Assembly: GCF_900177675.1 (NCBI RefSeq)
Contig: NZ_FXWM01000001.1
Span: 6,271,001-6,335,000, forward strand
Length of the DNA stretch: 64,000 bases
Direction: 5' to 3'
Origin: Bacillus sp. OV166
Lineage (GTDB): Bacteria; Bacillota; Bacilli; Bacillales; Cytobacillaceae
Shown here in pieces: positions 40,071-49,033 of this stretch. The notes under the pieces are model-generated. The model was not told the DNA's origin. It did not search any database and saw nothing but the letters and a program-made list of their open reading frames with translations. Numbering within the stretch: the stretch's first letter is position 1; each line of letters begins with the position of its first letter. Made by a program: the position numbers and the translations under genes.

Positions 40071-40088
40071 GGACCGTCCCCATGGTCC
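40071..40088. repeat. REP element R5 (right-arm type)
   Basis: GGACCGTCCCCATGGTCC, with GGACC/GGTCC pairing. It matches the right arm of R3. It marks the point where the DUF6431 reading is cut. Confidence 0.55.
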
Positions 40089-40205
40089 GCAATATCGACA
40101 CAAAGATTGTGGTTTTGCAAAAGTTTGTTTCTATTTTATTTAATTTTTACATGACGTGTATTATAATGTCATATAAATACAAAAAGTGGGAGAAGATTAC
40201 ACGTT

Positions 40206-41513
40206 ATGAAATTCAAAAGAACCAAATATACTATTCTTTTGTTAATTAGTTTAATAATAATACTCGTTGCTGTCTTTAATCATATAAATTCTCAAAATCA
40301 AAAAGGGAAATCTAGCAATAATCAAATTAGTGAGTTTCCACCTGCTCTTAATGAAAAAGGAATTATATCGAACGGAATAGGTGTTAATGTATTTGGAAAA
40401 CCAACAGAATATGAAGTGATGTTAATGAAAGAAGCGGGAATAAAATGGGTTCGTATAGATTTAGTTTGGTCAAATATAGAAAAAGAAAAAGGCTATTATA
40501 ATTTTGGAGACTCTGGATATGATCAGTTTGTAAATTTGTTAACGAAGTACGGTATAAGACCTTATTTTATTCTTGATTACTCAAATAATTTATACGAAAA
40601 GAATATGTCAATTACAACCAATGAAGGAAGGCATGCATTTGCTGAATTTGTTCGGATTGCTGCACAAAGGTATAAAAATAAAGGTGCAATATGGGAGATA
40701 TGGAACGAACCTAACCTACCCACTTATTGGAAAACACAACCAAGTTATAAGGATTATACATTATTGGTCCGGCATGTGGCTCATGGTATTAAAGAGTATG
40801 ACCCTTCAGGAAAAGTAGTTGCTCCTGCGCTTTCCGGAGTAACCGGGAGTTCTTTATTATGGTTGGAGGACACCTTTAAATTAGGAATATTAAATTATAT
40901 TGATGCAATATCTGTTCACCCTTATAGATCGACAAATCCAGAAACGGTAGCACAAGATTATGATGTTATCAATGCACTTGTATCCAAGTATACTAAAAAA
41001 AGTATACCAATACTATCTGGTGAATGGGGATATTCTCTAAAGAATACATCAAACATTAATCAAGAAGAGTTAGTTCAGGCACAATACTTGACAAGAATGT
41101 TGTTAGTAAATTCTTGGAAAAATATTCCCATAAGTATTTTGTATGAATGGAAAAATAGCGGAAATGATCCAAATAATATACATGATAATTACGGGATAAT
41201 GTGGAGTGAAAATAAACCCAAAATAAGCTATTATGCCCTTAAAACCTTCGCCGATGTTTTAAACGGTTATCATTTAAAAGAAAGAATCAATATTGGGCAA
41301 CCAGATGATTATATCTTGAAATTTAAAAATAATAAGGGCGATATTGTTTTGGTTTTTTGGACCAGAGATCAAGAGCATTATTTTCCTTTCAAACTTTCAC
41401 CAGGTGAAGGAGTATTGGTATCTTTATTAGGAAATAAACAAAATATAAAATGGGACGAAGATTATATAAGTTTAAAAATGTCGCAAAGTCCAAACTATAT
41501 TGAAGTGAAGTAG
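40206..41513 (+). CDS. Membrane-anchored glycoside hydrolase (GH39/GH5-like TIM barrel)
   Basis: A 435-residue protein with an N-terminal membrane anchor (YTILLLISLIIILVAVF, about residues 8-24) and an extracellular catalytic barrel. The acid/base Glu168 lies in WEIWNEPN and the candidate nucleophile Glu273 in SGEWGY, both hallmarks of clan GH-A. HPYRST and the ALKTFADVL segment near the C terminus fit the GH39-like group that includes PslG, an enzyme that trims exopolysaccharide in Pseudomonas. The start has AGTGGGAGAAG upstream. The gene is 4 kb from the exopolysaccharide operon, so trimming of that polymer is a reasonable idea but is not shown by sequence. Only IS debris lies between them. 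Confidence 0.75.
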   Translation: MKFKRTKYTILLLISLIIILVAVFNHINSQNQKGKSSNNQISEFPPALNEKGIISNGIGVNVFGKPTEYEVMLMKEAGIKWVRIDLVWSNIEKEKGYYNFGDSGYDQFVNLLTKYGIRPYFILDYSNNLYEKNMSITTNEGRHAFAEFVRIAAQRYKNKGAIWEIWNEPNLPTYWKTQPSYKDYTLLVRHVAHGIKEYDPSGKVVAPALSGVTGSSLLWLEDTFKLGILNYIDAISVHPYRSTNPETVAQDYDVINALVSKYTKKSIPILSGEWGYSLKNTSNINQEELVQAQYLTRMLLVNSWKNIPISILYEWKNSGNDPNNIHDNYGIMWSENKPKISYYALKTFADVLNGYHLKERINIGQPDDYILKFKNNKGDIVLVFWTRDQEHYFPFKLSPGEGVLVSLLGNKQNIKWDEDYISLKMSQSPNYIEVK

Positions 41514-42230
41514 TTTAGGTTAAATGAAAACTAGAATGCATATTTTGGAACATAATATAGAACTTCTGGATACTTTTGAAATGTTCCTAACGGAACAGAG
41601 TATCTGTTCGATAGATACATGATTGTATTGTCCTTCCGGACACTTCTTGTTATACTAGTTTTGTGAATATGATTTAGAGAGTTGACCTGTCTCATGTGTT
41701 GCTTTTCGAGGAGAAACACATCGGCGGGTCTTCTTTTTGTACCATTATGGATTTTGCCATTGCCTGTTCTTTTCAACCACTTCTGAGACTGCTCGTTCCA
41801 AGAATCAATGTTATGAAAGACTCTATTATTAATGAAGTTATTCTTGATAAACTTAACCGCATTTTCTACTTTCCCTTTACTTTCCGGATCAGCTTTTTTA
41901 CAGAGTTTAACTTCAAATTTAATTTCATTTACAAATTGTTGAAACTCTTCGGTCAGTAAAATATCCACCTCGTTCTCAGATACAACAATTAGTCGATCCT
42001 GGTCATACAAGATCTCTTTTGAAACACCTCCCAATTCCTTAAATGCATTCCTATGAGCTGAAATTACATCCTTTGTCGTGAAAGGGCGATTTTGATATTC
42101 CACGTATTTGTATCTGGAATGGGCTAAGACAAATACAATAAAAACTAACTTCACTGGTTTACCAAATTGGTTCTTTACCGTTTTAAATCCAAAGTCTGCT
42201 TGGATTTGTTCTCCCATTGGAGGGTCTGGG

Positions 42231-42235
42231 ACTGC
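42231..42235. repeat. Target site duplication, left (ACTGC)
   Basis: The five bases directly before the TG end of the inserted IS21 element. The same ACTGC follows its CA end at 44808-44812. Confidence 0.8.
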
Positions 42236-42372
42236 TGTTTTTGATAATTTAAATTTGAGCCACTTTTATATATTTTGATCACATTAAAAATGAGCCACAT
42301 GATTTCCAATTCTATTAACCTCTCTTATGATAGGAAGTGACCAAACTAACTTCATATGAGAGGACGAAAAGG

Positions 42373-43903
42373 ATGATCGAAATGGCTCAATTTCATAATA
42401 TCAAATTTTTAAAAGAGATTGAAGGTTTATCGCAAAGGCAAATTGCGACAAACCTTGGGATTTCAAGAAACACTGTAAGTAAATATCTTAAAGAAGATAC
42501 AGCTCCAACAACAGTCCATCGAAAAAAAGTATATGGGACTAAAGAGTATTCACCAGAGACGAAACGAGTTATTCCCATTATTGATCAATGGCTAGAAGAT
42601 GACATGAAAAGCTGGAAAAAACAAAAGCACACAGCTATCAAAATTTTTAATAGGTTACAAGATGAATATGATTTTAAAGGCTCTGCCTCCAACATTCGTA
42701 AAATCGTAGCCAAACGCAGGCATCAAATTCAGGAAGTGTATATACCACTTGATTTTCAACTCGGCCACCAATTCCAATTCGACTGGGGAGAGGCGGATAT
42801 CATTCTACAGGGTCGAACACAACGCATTAACCTCTTCTGCGTTCAACTTTCCGCAAGTCGTATGCGGTTTGTGCGAGCATATCTTCATGCAAAAAAAGAA
42901 GCATTCCTGGATGGCTTCGTTCATGCGTTTGAGTTCTTAGGAGGAGTTCCAACAGAAGGTCTACTTGATAATCTAAAAACTGCGGTACTAAAAATCCTAC
43001 AAGGCAGAGATCGTCTAGAACAAGAGGCCTTTATTGGACTCCAGGCTCATTATGTGTTTAAAGCTGAATTTTGTAATCCAGCAAGTGGCAACGAAAAAGG
43101 TCGTGTCGAAGGCACAGTTGGATATGTAAGACGGAATGCTTTGGTACCTCGCCCTGAGGTTCAATCTATGAATGAACTAAACGAGTATCTCCAAGAGTGG
43201 TGTTTAAAGGAAGCTGGAAGGACTCACGTCCCTAATAAATCAGAGACTGTCCTTGAAATGTGGGAGAAAGAAAAAGAGTATCTTCATCCTCTTCCTACAA
43301 TCAGGTTTGAAGCTTGTAAGCTTCTATCGTGCAAAGTTAATAAAACTTCCCTTATTACAGTGGAAACAAAATCGTTATTCTGTACCCTGCAGCTATGCTG
43401 GTCAAGCTGTATGGGCAAAAATTTTTGTCGATCGTGTAATCGTTGTGGCTCAAAACCATGTGATCGCAGAACATATTCGTTCTTATGAACGTAATCAGAT
43501 GATTACAGTTCTTGATCATTACCTGGAAGTATTACTAAAAAAACCTCGGGCAATCCGGGATGCTCATGCATTCCAATCCACTGAAATCCCTGATGTATTC
43601 AAGAGATTCCATTTGAAAATGCGCGAGCAGGAAGGATCTGTAGGTGATAGGAAGTTCATTCGACTTCTCCTCCTCCATCGTAATATTGGTATGGATAATT
43701 TAACGAAAGCCTTATTGGAAGCAGAGACAACGCAAGTTTTCCGATATGAGAAAGTCCATGAAATCATACAAAGGCTTACAAACCAGCACATACCCATCAG
43801 TACTCTTCCTACGGATAAAACACCAGTCAATCTTCTAGATTACAAAGTGAATAAATCCAATATAGAACAGTACGGTCAATTAACAGGAGGCACTAGGAAA
43901 TGA
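42373..43903 (+). pseudogene. istA: IS21 transposase IstA, frameshifted
   Basis: It contains the HTH (IEGLSQRQIATNLGISRNTVSKYL), the integrase core (FQFDWGEADI, GLLDNLKTAV, NEKGRVEGTVGYVRRN) and the C-terminal DNA-binding region (NRYSVPCSYAGQAVWAKIFV). Between 43366 and 43371 an A-run is one base too long: one frame ends SLITVETK and the other resumes NRYSVPCS. The preferred start is the ATG at 42373 (MIEMAQFHNIKFLKE), with AGAGGACGAAAAGG upstream; a GTG at 42337 is the alternative. The stop overlaps istB by four nt (ATGA), as usual in this family. Confidence 0.85.
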
Positions 43904-44658
43904 CAACTGAATTACTTTTAGACCACCTTACTAAACAACTACGGATTCCGACTATCGCTGCACAATACCGTTCTCTCGCAAGAGAGGCTGAGGATCGTAA
44001 CTTGAGTTATGAGGAATTTCTAATGGCTTTATTAGAAGCAGAATCAGAGGCTAGAGAAGAAAACCAAAGACAAAGAAGGCTTAAACAAGCTGCTTTTCCA
44101 GTCCAGAAAACACTAGATAGCTATGATTTTAGTTTGATGCCAAGTCTGAACCGAAATCGATTTCTGACTCTATCAAAGGGAGATTTTGTCGAGAAGAAGG
44201 AGAACATAATATTTTTAAGAAACAGTGGGACGGGAAAATCGCATCTGGCAATGGGGCTCGGCCTTGAAATGATTAAAAATGGCTATAAGGTTAAGTTTAT
44301 CTCGGCTGCAGAATTAGTAGAAGAATTACTTTTGGCAAATGAAGAACACAAGCTAGGTGCATTGGAGAAGAGATGGCTCAAATTTGATCTGATCATCATA
44401 GACGAACTCGGCTACGTGCCATTCACGAAAATTGGTTCTGAGCTCTTGTTCCAATTCTTTGCCGGCCGCTACGAACGAGCTAGCGTCATGATAACTACGA
44501 ATTTAGAATTTACGGAATGGACCTCTATATTTGGAGATGAAAAAATGACCGCAGCCCTACTAGACCGACTAACCCATAGGGCCCCTATCCTCCTCCTAAA
44601 TGGAGAATCGTATCGATTTAGACAAAGTATGAAACAAAGGGATGAGAGCGACCAGTAG
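43900..44658 (+). CDS. istB: IS21 helper ATPase IstB
   Basis: A 252-residue AAA+ ATPase related to DnaC that selects targets for the IstA transposase. The P-loop reads NSGTGKSHLAMGLG (preceded by Arg where most family members have Gly), Walker B is LIIIDELGYVPF, and the sensor region is VMITTNLEFTEW. The length is normal for the family and the reading frame is intact. Translation is probably coupled to istA through the ATGA overlap. A 44-nt perfect palindrome lies just downstream within the element. Confidence 0.9.
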   Translation: MTTELLLDHLTKQLRIPTIAAQYRSLAREAEDRNLSYEEFLMALLEAESEAREENQRQRRLKQAAFPVQKTLDSYDFSLMPSLNRNRFLTLSKGDFVEKKENIIFLRNSGTGKSHLAMGLGLEMIKNGYKVKFISAAELVEELLLANEEHKLGALEKRWLKFDLIIIDELGYVPFTKIGSELLFQFFAGRYERASVMITTNLEFTEWTSIFGDEKMTAALLDRLTHRAPILLLNGESYRFRQSMKQRDESDQ

Positions 44659-44672
44659 TCTGGGCGCACGAT

Positions 44673-44716
44673 GAGTTTAGGGTATCTTGCCCCGAGGGGC
44701 AAGATACCCTAAACTC
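44673..44716. repeat. Perfect 44-nt palindrome inside the IS21 right end
   Basis: Two 21-nt arms (GAGTTTAGGGTATCTTGCCCC and complement; central GA) with no mismatch, 15 nt after the istB stop. There is no T-run, so it is not a standard intrinsic terminator. Confidence 0.8.
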
Positions 44717-45178
44717 CCAATCCCCCTCCAAATATGGAAATAACTCAGAATGAAGTGGCTCATTTTTGAAGTGATCACTCTGGCTCAAATTAATATTGAC
44801 AAATACAACTGCTTGATAATCCCTAGTGCTTGATTCTTTCGGGATTTGATAGTCCTCTCGAAGACACCTTACATAGCTTCTTACTGTGCTTTCCCCAACT
44901 TTGAATTCAGGATATTTCTCTTTAAGCCAGTCTTGCACTTGAGCTGCAGTTAAATCTGGAAATTCTCTTAACCAATGAAGGATCAATTCCATATAAATGT
45001 CTAACTTCTTACTTCTAATCATTGTTGATGCCGTCCACTCTGCCATTTCCTCTGGTGATTTACGAATATACTTATAAACCGTATTTCTTGATATATTTAG
45101 TTTCCTAGCGATAGTAGAAATACTATATTTCTGATTGAGCATTCCTCTAATTTCAACATATATTTCAAACTTATCCAC

Positions 45179-45389
45179 CTTTTCAACTCCTCCGCCTAAT
45201 CATAGAAGTATAAAAATCTATCATATAGTGGGGAACAATATTAGTAAATAAGTGTTCAAAATTATTCGTCGTAAACTGTTCACTTTAGTCTAGCAATTAC
45301 ACCCCCCCATGCCTAATATTAGAAGTCATGGGGGAATCCATCATTTACTTAGTATCTTTATCATTCACTACAAGGATGTTAGACTATGA
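45179..45389. other. Junction between IS remnant and exopolysaccharide cluster
   Basis: No gene. A CCCCCATG and CATGGGGG hairpin (about 45304-45335) could be the transcription end of the polysaccharide operon, although it lacks a good T-run in either direction. Confidence 0.4.
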
Positions 45390-46463
45390 TCATTGAATCA
45401 TTCTCAATATATCTGCTGCAATTCTATCTGCTTCATTAAAGTTGGAAGAGCTATTGTCTCTCAATTCTTTATTAACACCCTTAATGGTTGACGGGTCCAC
45501 TTGATAAGTTTTAAACTCGTCCCATTCCATTGTATTGCAAAGATGATATTTATTTAGATAGTTGATGGTATTCTGATCCTCTTTCATGGATGCTCGATTC
45601 AGAATTAATAGAGGTACAATAGCATTCATTGCCTCACCAATCATTCCCCATCCTGCTTTGGAAATCACTAGGTCTGATGCAGCAATATAATTTTGAGACT
45701 CCAAATAATCAGTTGGTATTTGAAAGACATTAGAACGGTTGACTTTAACATTTGAGGATACCAAAAATAAACAGTCAGGGCTTTCCCAAATCGGAAGCTG
45801 CTCAAGTATACCAACGTCAATTTTCATTCCAAGTCCTAAAAAAATAACATGCTGATGAGCATTTGGATTAATTAAATTTCTAATTCTTTGAACCTCTTGT
45901 AAATCTACTTCTCTAGAAAAAAATCCATAATGATTTGTTGGGACATTCCAATTTTCATTGCTTCCTGCCAATGAATAGAAACGAGTCATTTTTTGATAGG
46001 CAACTTTATATGGTTTTAATTCACTGTCATCAATTAAATCATGGTAGGCGGTATACCAAGTAAAGTTAGAAACACCAATAGACGGAATGCCCAATCTTTG
46101 AGCCGCTTCAAATGGGAGAGGAGATATATCTGAAACAACTAAGTCAATATGATTTAACTTTAGAAACTCTCGCTCCTGCTCAACCTTGAAATCCCAATCA
46201 GCAACGAAGTTTTTATATTCCTCAAATAATCTCCCTTTATCGGGGAGAATTGAATCCTTTTCCAAAAAGTAGCCCACATCTGTCTTTATGGTTCTATAAC
46301 TTAGATGATTTGAATGAAGGGACTCCTTAATAAAAGATAGAGCAAAGGAATGGCAGACAATAATTTTCACGTTTGGATCTTTTAGAAGTTTTCGTATCAC
46401 CGCAATACTTCTTGAAGCATGACCATATCCATAATCAGATATGTAGTAAGCAATGGTTTTCAA
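45390..46463 (-). CDS. MurG/GT28-like glycosyltransferase
   Basis: A 357-residue GT-B fold protein. The N-terminal motif YISDYGYGHASRSIAVIRKL resembles the glycine-rich acceptor loop of MurG and related enzymes. The C-terminal donor half includes HVIFLGLGMK, YIAASDLVISKAGWGMIGEA and the sugar-nucleotide binding stretch NAIVPLLILN. It should add a sugar from a nucleotide donor. It is the last gene of the polysaccharide operon in transcription order, 58 nt after manC but separated by a terminator-like hairpin. The TTG start has GAGGTGAATT upstream. It might finish or modify the repeat unit. The donor is not identifiable. Confidence 0.7.
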   Translation of the reverse strand: MKTIAYYISDYGYGHASRSIAVIRKLLKDPNVKIIVCHSFALSFIKESLHSNHLSYRTIKTDVGYFLEKDSILPDKGRLFEEYKNFVADWDFKVEQEREFLKLNHIDLVVSDISPLPFEAAQRLGIPSIGVSNFTWYTAYHDLIDDSELKPYKVAYQKMTRFYSLAGSNENWNVPTNHYGFFSREVDLQEVQRIRNLINPNAHQHVIFLGLGMKIDVGILEQLPIWESPDCLFLVSSNVKVNRSNVFQIPTDYLESQNYIAASDLVISKAGWGMIGEAMNAIVPLLILNRASMKEDQNTINYLNKYHLCNTMEWDEFKTYQVDPSTIKGVNKELRDNSSSNFNEADRIAADILRMIQ

Positions 46464-46482
46464 TTTAATTCACCTCGAAAAT

Positions 46483-46516
46483 AAAAAAACAGGGAAAGGA
46501 CCAAGGCCCTCTCCCT
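46483..46516 (-). terminator. Intrinsic terminator between manC and the last glycosyltransferase
   Basis: On the minus strand AGGGAGAGGGCC and TCCTTTCCCT pair around TTGG and are followed by GTTTTTTT. It would limit expression of the distal gene unless bypassed. Confidence 0.75.
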
Positions 46517-46521
46517 AAATG

Positions 46522-47910
46522 TTATAAAATAACTTTTGCCTTCGATTTTTGAAAATGGTTAATGACATCATCCCATTTAAAAAATAAACGAGTAAAGTCC
46601 TCATCACTTATACCGATACCAGTTTGGACTTCAACAAATTCTAGTTCAGTAAGTGCTTTAATTCCATGCTTCTTGCCTGCTGGAAGATGGATGATATCCC
46701 CTGCTTTAACACGAGTAATATAATCATCCAACGCTAATTCACCTTCACCACGAACAATAGTCCAAACTTCATCACGTAGGTTATGGTAATGATAGCTTGA
46801 ATTTTTTTCTGCGTGGATACAAATTCGTTTGGTGACCATTTCGTTCCCATCATCATACTTAGCATAATCAAGGACACGAGACCAACCCCAAATGCGCTCT
46901 TCATACATTGGTGGCTGTTCAAATCCACTAATAAGTTCCTTTATTTTCGGACTCAATGCTTTGTCTGAGACTAAAATTCCATCAGGACTAGCAGCAACCA
47001 CAATATCTTTCACACCAATAATAGTAACGGGAATATCCAGTTCATTGATTAAATGTGTATTTACCGAATCATCACTTAATACACCCTTACCAATTTGAGA
47101 TGTAGCCATTTCTTCCGTTAAGGTATTCCATGTCCCAAGATCCTTCCAATAACCATCATAAGGGAGGGCCACAATATGATTTGCCTGTTCAACTACTTCA
47201 TAATCAAAACTAATCTTAGGGAGATCCTTATACTGAAGTGATAGTTTATCATAATGAAGCGGTACACCCTTTTCTACTAATATATCAATGATATATTTTA
47301 GTTTAAAAGCAAATACTCCACAGTTCCATAGCGCATTCATATCTATAAGTGTCTGAGCCTTTTCTTCACTTGGCTTTTCTGTAAAATGATTTACAGTAAA
47401 ATAGCTGTCTCCATCTACAGCTTCTTTTGGTACTATATAGCCGTATTTGGATGAAGGATAAGTAGGTCTAACGCCAACTAAAGCCAAATCAGCATTTGAA
47501 TCTAATAAGACATTCTCTAATTCTTTTACCTTCTCAAAAAAGCTTTCATCCACGTATGGATCAACTGGCAGTACAACAACCACTTCGTCTTCAGAGACAT
47601 TTTGGATAGAAAATAGGTAGGAAGCAGCTAAAGCAATTGCTGGGAATGTATCACGACGTTCAGGCTCAATAATAAGTGGTACATCCATTCCTATCTGGCT
47701 ATGAATCATATCCCTTTGCATTTTAGAAGTTGCAATGACAGATAAATCTGCTAGGCCAACTGTTTCAAGTTGACCCCACACACGCTGAACCATTGATTGC
47801 TTTTCTTCATTATTACTCTCTAATACTTTTAAAAATTGTTTTGATCTTGTATCATTTGATAATGGCCATAGACGCTTACCGGATCCACCGGAAAGTAATA
47901 CAAGTTTCAT
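46522..47910 (-). CDS. manC: Mannose-1-phosphate guanylyltransferase
   Basis: A 462-residue enzyme that makes GDP-mannose from mannose 1-phosphate and GTP. The N-terminal nucleotidyltransferase domain starts KLVLLSGGSGKRLWPLSNDTRSKQF, with VLPVDPYV and FTEKPS typical of ManC. The C-terminal cupin (about 345-455; EERIWGWSRVLDYA, SYHYHNLRDEVWTIVRGEG, AGDIIHLPAGKKHG) corresponds to the phosphomannose isomerase part of bifunctional enzymes. The ATG at 47910 is preceded by GGAGGCGAT. A longer frame from 47955 has no good site. GDP-mannose is the substrate of the Gmd-Fcl pair in the same operon. Confidence 0.88.
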   Translation of the reverse strand: MKLVLLSGGSGKRLWPLSNDTRSKQFLKVLESNNEEKQSMVQRVWGQLETVGLADLSVIATSKMQRDMIHSQIGMDVPLIIEPERRDTFPAIALAASYLFSIQNVSEDEVVVVLPVDPYVDESFFEKVKELENVLLDSNADLALVGVRPTYPSSKYGYIVPKEAVDGDSYFTVNHFTEKPSEEKAQTLIDMNALWNCGVFAFKLKYIIDILVEKGVPLHYDKLSLQYKDLPKISFDYEVVEQANHIVALPYDGYWKDLGTWNTLTEEMATSQIGKGVLSDDSVNTHLINELDIPVTIIGVKDIVVAASPDGILVSDKALSPKIKELISGFEQPPMYEERIWGWSRVLDYAKYDDGNEMVTKRICIHAEKNSSYHYHNLRDEVWTIVRGEGELALDDYITRVKAGDIIHLPAGKKHGIKALTELEFVEVQTGIGISDEDFTRLFFKWDDVINHFQKSKAKVIL

Positions 47911-47967
47911 AGTATCGCCTCCAAAAATAAGGTTTTTGCGGACCTGACTTTGCAATAAAAAGTAAAT

Positions 47968-47992
47968 TGGGAGTAGCCTATAACTACTCCCA
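47968..47992 (-). terminator. Terminator-like hairpin between epimerase and manC
   Basis: TGGGAGTAG and CTACTCCCA form a perfect 9-bp stem with a 7-nt loop, 10 nt after the epimerase stop. On the minus strand it is followed by AATTTACTTTTT. Confidence 0.6.
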
Positions 47993-48001
47993 TTCTAAGG
48001 A

Positions 48002-49033
48002 CTATTTCATCTTATAATACTCACAATACCAATCCGTAAACCTTTGTAGACCCTCTACTATTGAAGTCTTAGGTTTAAACCCAACGGCCTTTTCTAACAA
48101 TTCTGTTGAAGCATACGTTGCAGGTACGTCACCCGGTTTAATTGGTTCAAATGATTTTTCAAATAAAACTTCTCTGTCTAATGTAATGCTTAGGCATTTC
48201 TCTAAAGTTTCAATAAAAGTCATCAATTTCTCCGGGCTATTATTTCCAATGTTAAAAACCTTATGTGGAACATTCTCCTCCCCCACTGGAGGATTACTAA
48301 GCAGACGCTCAATCCCCTCCACAATATCATCAATATAAGTAAAATCACGGTATAGGTCATTATCAAAATCACCATTATTGAAAATCTTGATTGGCTCACC
48401 TGAAAAATATTTCTGGGTGAATCCAAAATAGGCCATATCTGGACGTCCCATTGGACCATACACAGTGAAGAAACGAAGCCCAGTTGCAGGAATCTTATAT
48501 AGATGGCTATAAGTGTGAGCCATTAATTCATTTGATTTTTTTGTGGCAGCATAGAGTGAAACAGGATTGTCTACCATATCAGTTTCCTCGAATGGTACCT
48601 TTTTGTTAGCACCATAGACAGAACTAGAAGATGCATATAGGAGATGATCCACAGGATTGTGTCTACATGCCTCAAGGATGTTGTAAAAGCCGATAATATT
48701 GCTTTGAATATAAACATCTGGATTCTCTATTGAATACCTTACACCGGCTTGAGCAGCTAGATTTACAACAACATTCGGCTTATATTCTTCAAACGTATTA
48801 GTTATCATAACCTTATCTGAAATATCACCTTTAATAAAGGTAAAGTGCTCATAGGAATTTAGTAGCTCTAAACGAGTATATTTAAGGTTTACATCATAGT
48901 AATCATTGATATTATCAATACCAATTACTCGAAAACCATTTTCTAAAAGTTTCCTAGATAAATAATAGCCGATGAAACCTGCTGCTCCGGTGATAAGGTA
49001 TGTTTTACTATTTTCAAGAGTTTTGTAATTCAA
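48002..49033 (-). CDS. NAD-dependent epimerase, probable UDP-glucuronate 4-epimerase
   Basis: A 343-residue extended SDR. It has TGAAGFIGYYLSRKL for NAD, IDNINDYYDVNLKYTRLELL, the catalytic SSSSVYG and YAATKKS (Tyr and Lys), and the RFFTVYGPMGRPDMAYFGFT motif that is typical of UDP-glucuronate (rather than UDP-glucose) 4-epimerases. It should convert UDP-glucuronate, made by the preceding gene product, to UDP-galacturonate. The TTG start with AAAGGAGTCG lies inside the 3' end of ugd (20-nt overlap), so translation is coupled. The substrate assignment rests on the motif and the neighbour. Confidence 0.82.
   Translation of the reverse strand: MNYKTLENSKTYLITGAAGFIGYYLSRKLLENGFRVIGIDNINDYYDVNLKYTRLELLNSYEHFTFIKGDISDKVMITNTFEEYKPNVVVNLAAQAGVRYSIENPDVYIQSNIIGFYNILEACRHNPVDHLLYASSSSVYGANKKVPFEETDMVDNPVSLYAATKKSNELMAHTYSHLYKIPATGLRFFTVYGPMGRPDMAYFGFTQKYFSGEPIKIFNNGDFDNDLYRDFTYIDDIVEGIERLLSNPPVGEENVPHKVFNIGNNSPEKLMTFIETLEKCLSITLDREVLFEKSFEPIKPGDVPATYASTELLEKAVGFKPKTSIVEGLQRFTDWYCEYYKMK

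Larger units (their letters stand above)
42236..44807 (+). mobile_element. IS21-family element, complete (2572 bp)
   Basis: The ends are TGTTTTTGATAAT at the left and, read inwards from the right, TGTATTTGTCAAT, each followed after a few bases by TTTGAGCCA. Additional GGCTCA-type subterminal repeats follow (for example AAAATGAGCCACAT near 42287). It is flanked by the 5-bp duplication ACTGC. It carries istA (frameshifted) and istB. Because the target is another IS and the duplication is intact, the insertion is fairly recent. With a broken istA it should be immobile unless helped in trans. Confidence 0.9.
41531..45178 (-). pseudogene. IS21-family IstA-like transposase interrupted by another IS21 element
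   Basis: The N-terminal part (45178 down to 44808: IARKLNISRNTVYKYIRKSP, LREFPDLTAAQVQDWLKEKY) and C-terminal part (42235 down to 41531: MGEQIQADFGFKTVKNQ, ILYDQDRLIVVSEN, PESKGKVENAVKFIKNNF) belong to one gene. Removing 42236-44807 and one ACTGC copy restores the frame as DYQAV-PDPPMGEQ. The rve core acids can be seen (DFG, YDQD, and Glu in GKVEN). The C terminus (about 355 residues in all) stops 18 nt beyond the glycoside hydrolase gene, seems short for IstA, and no partner istB is present, so the host element was itself truncated. Confidence 0.8.
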
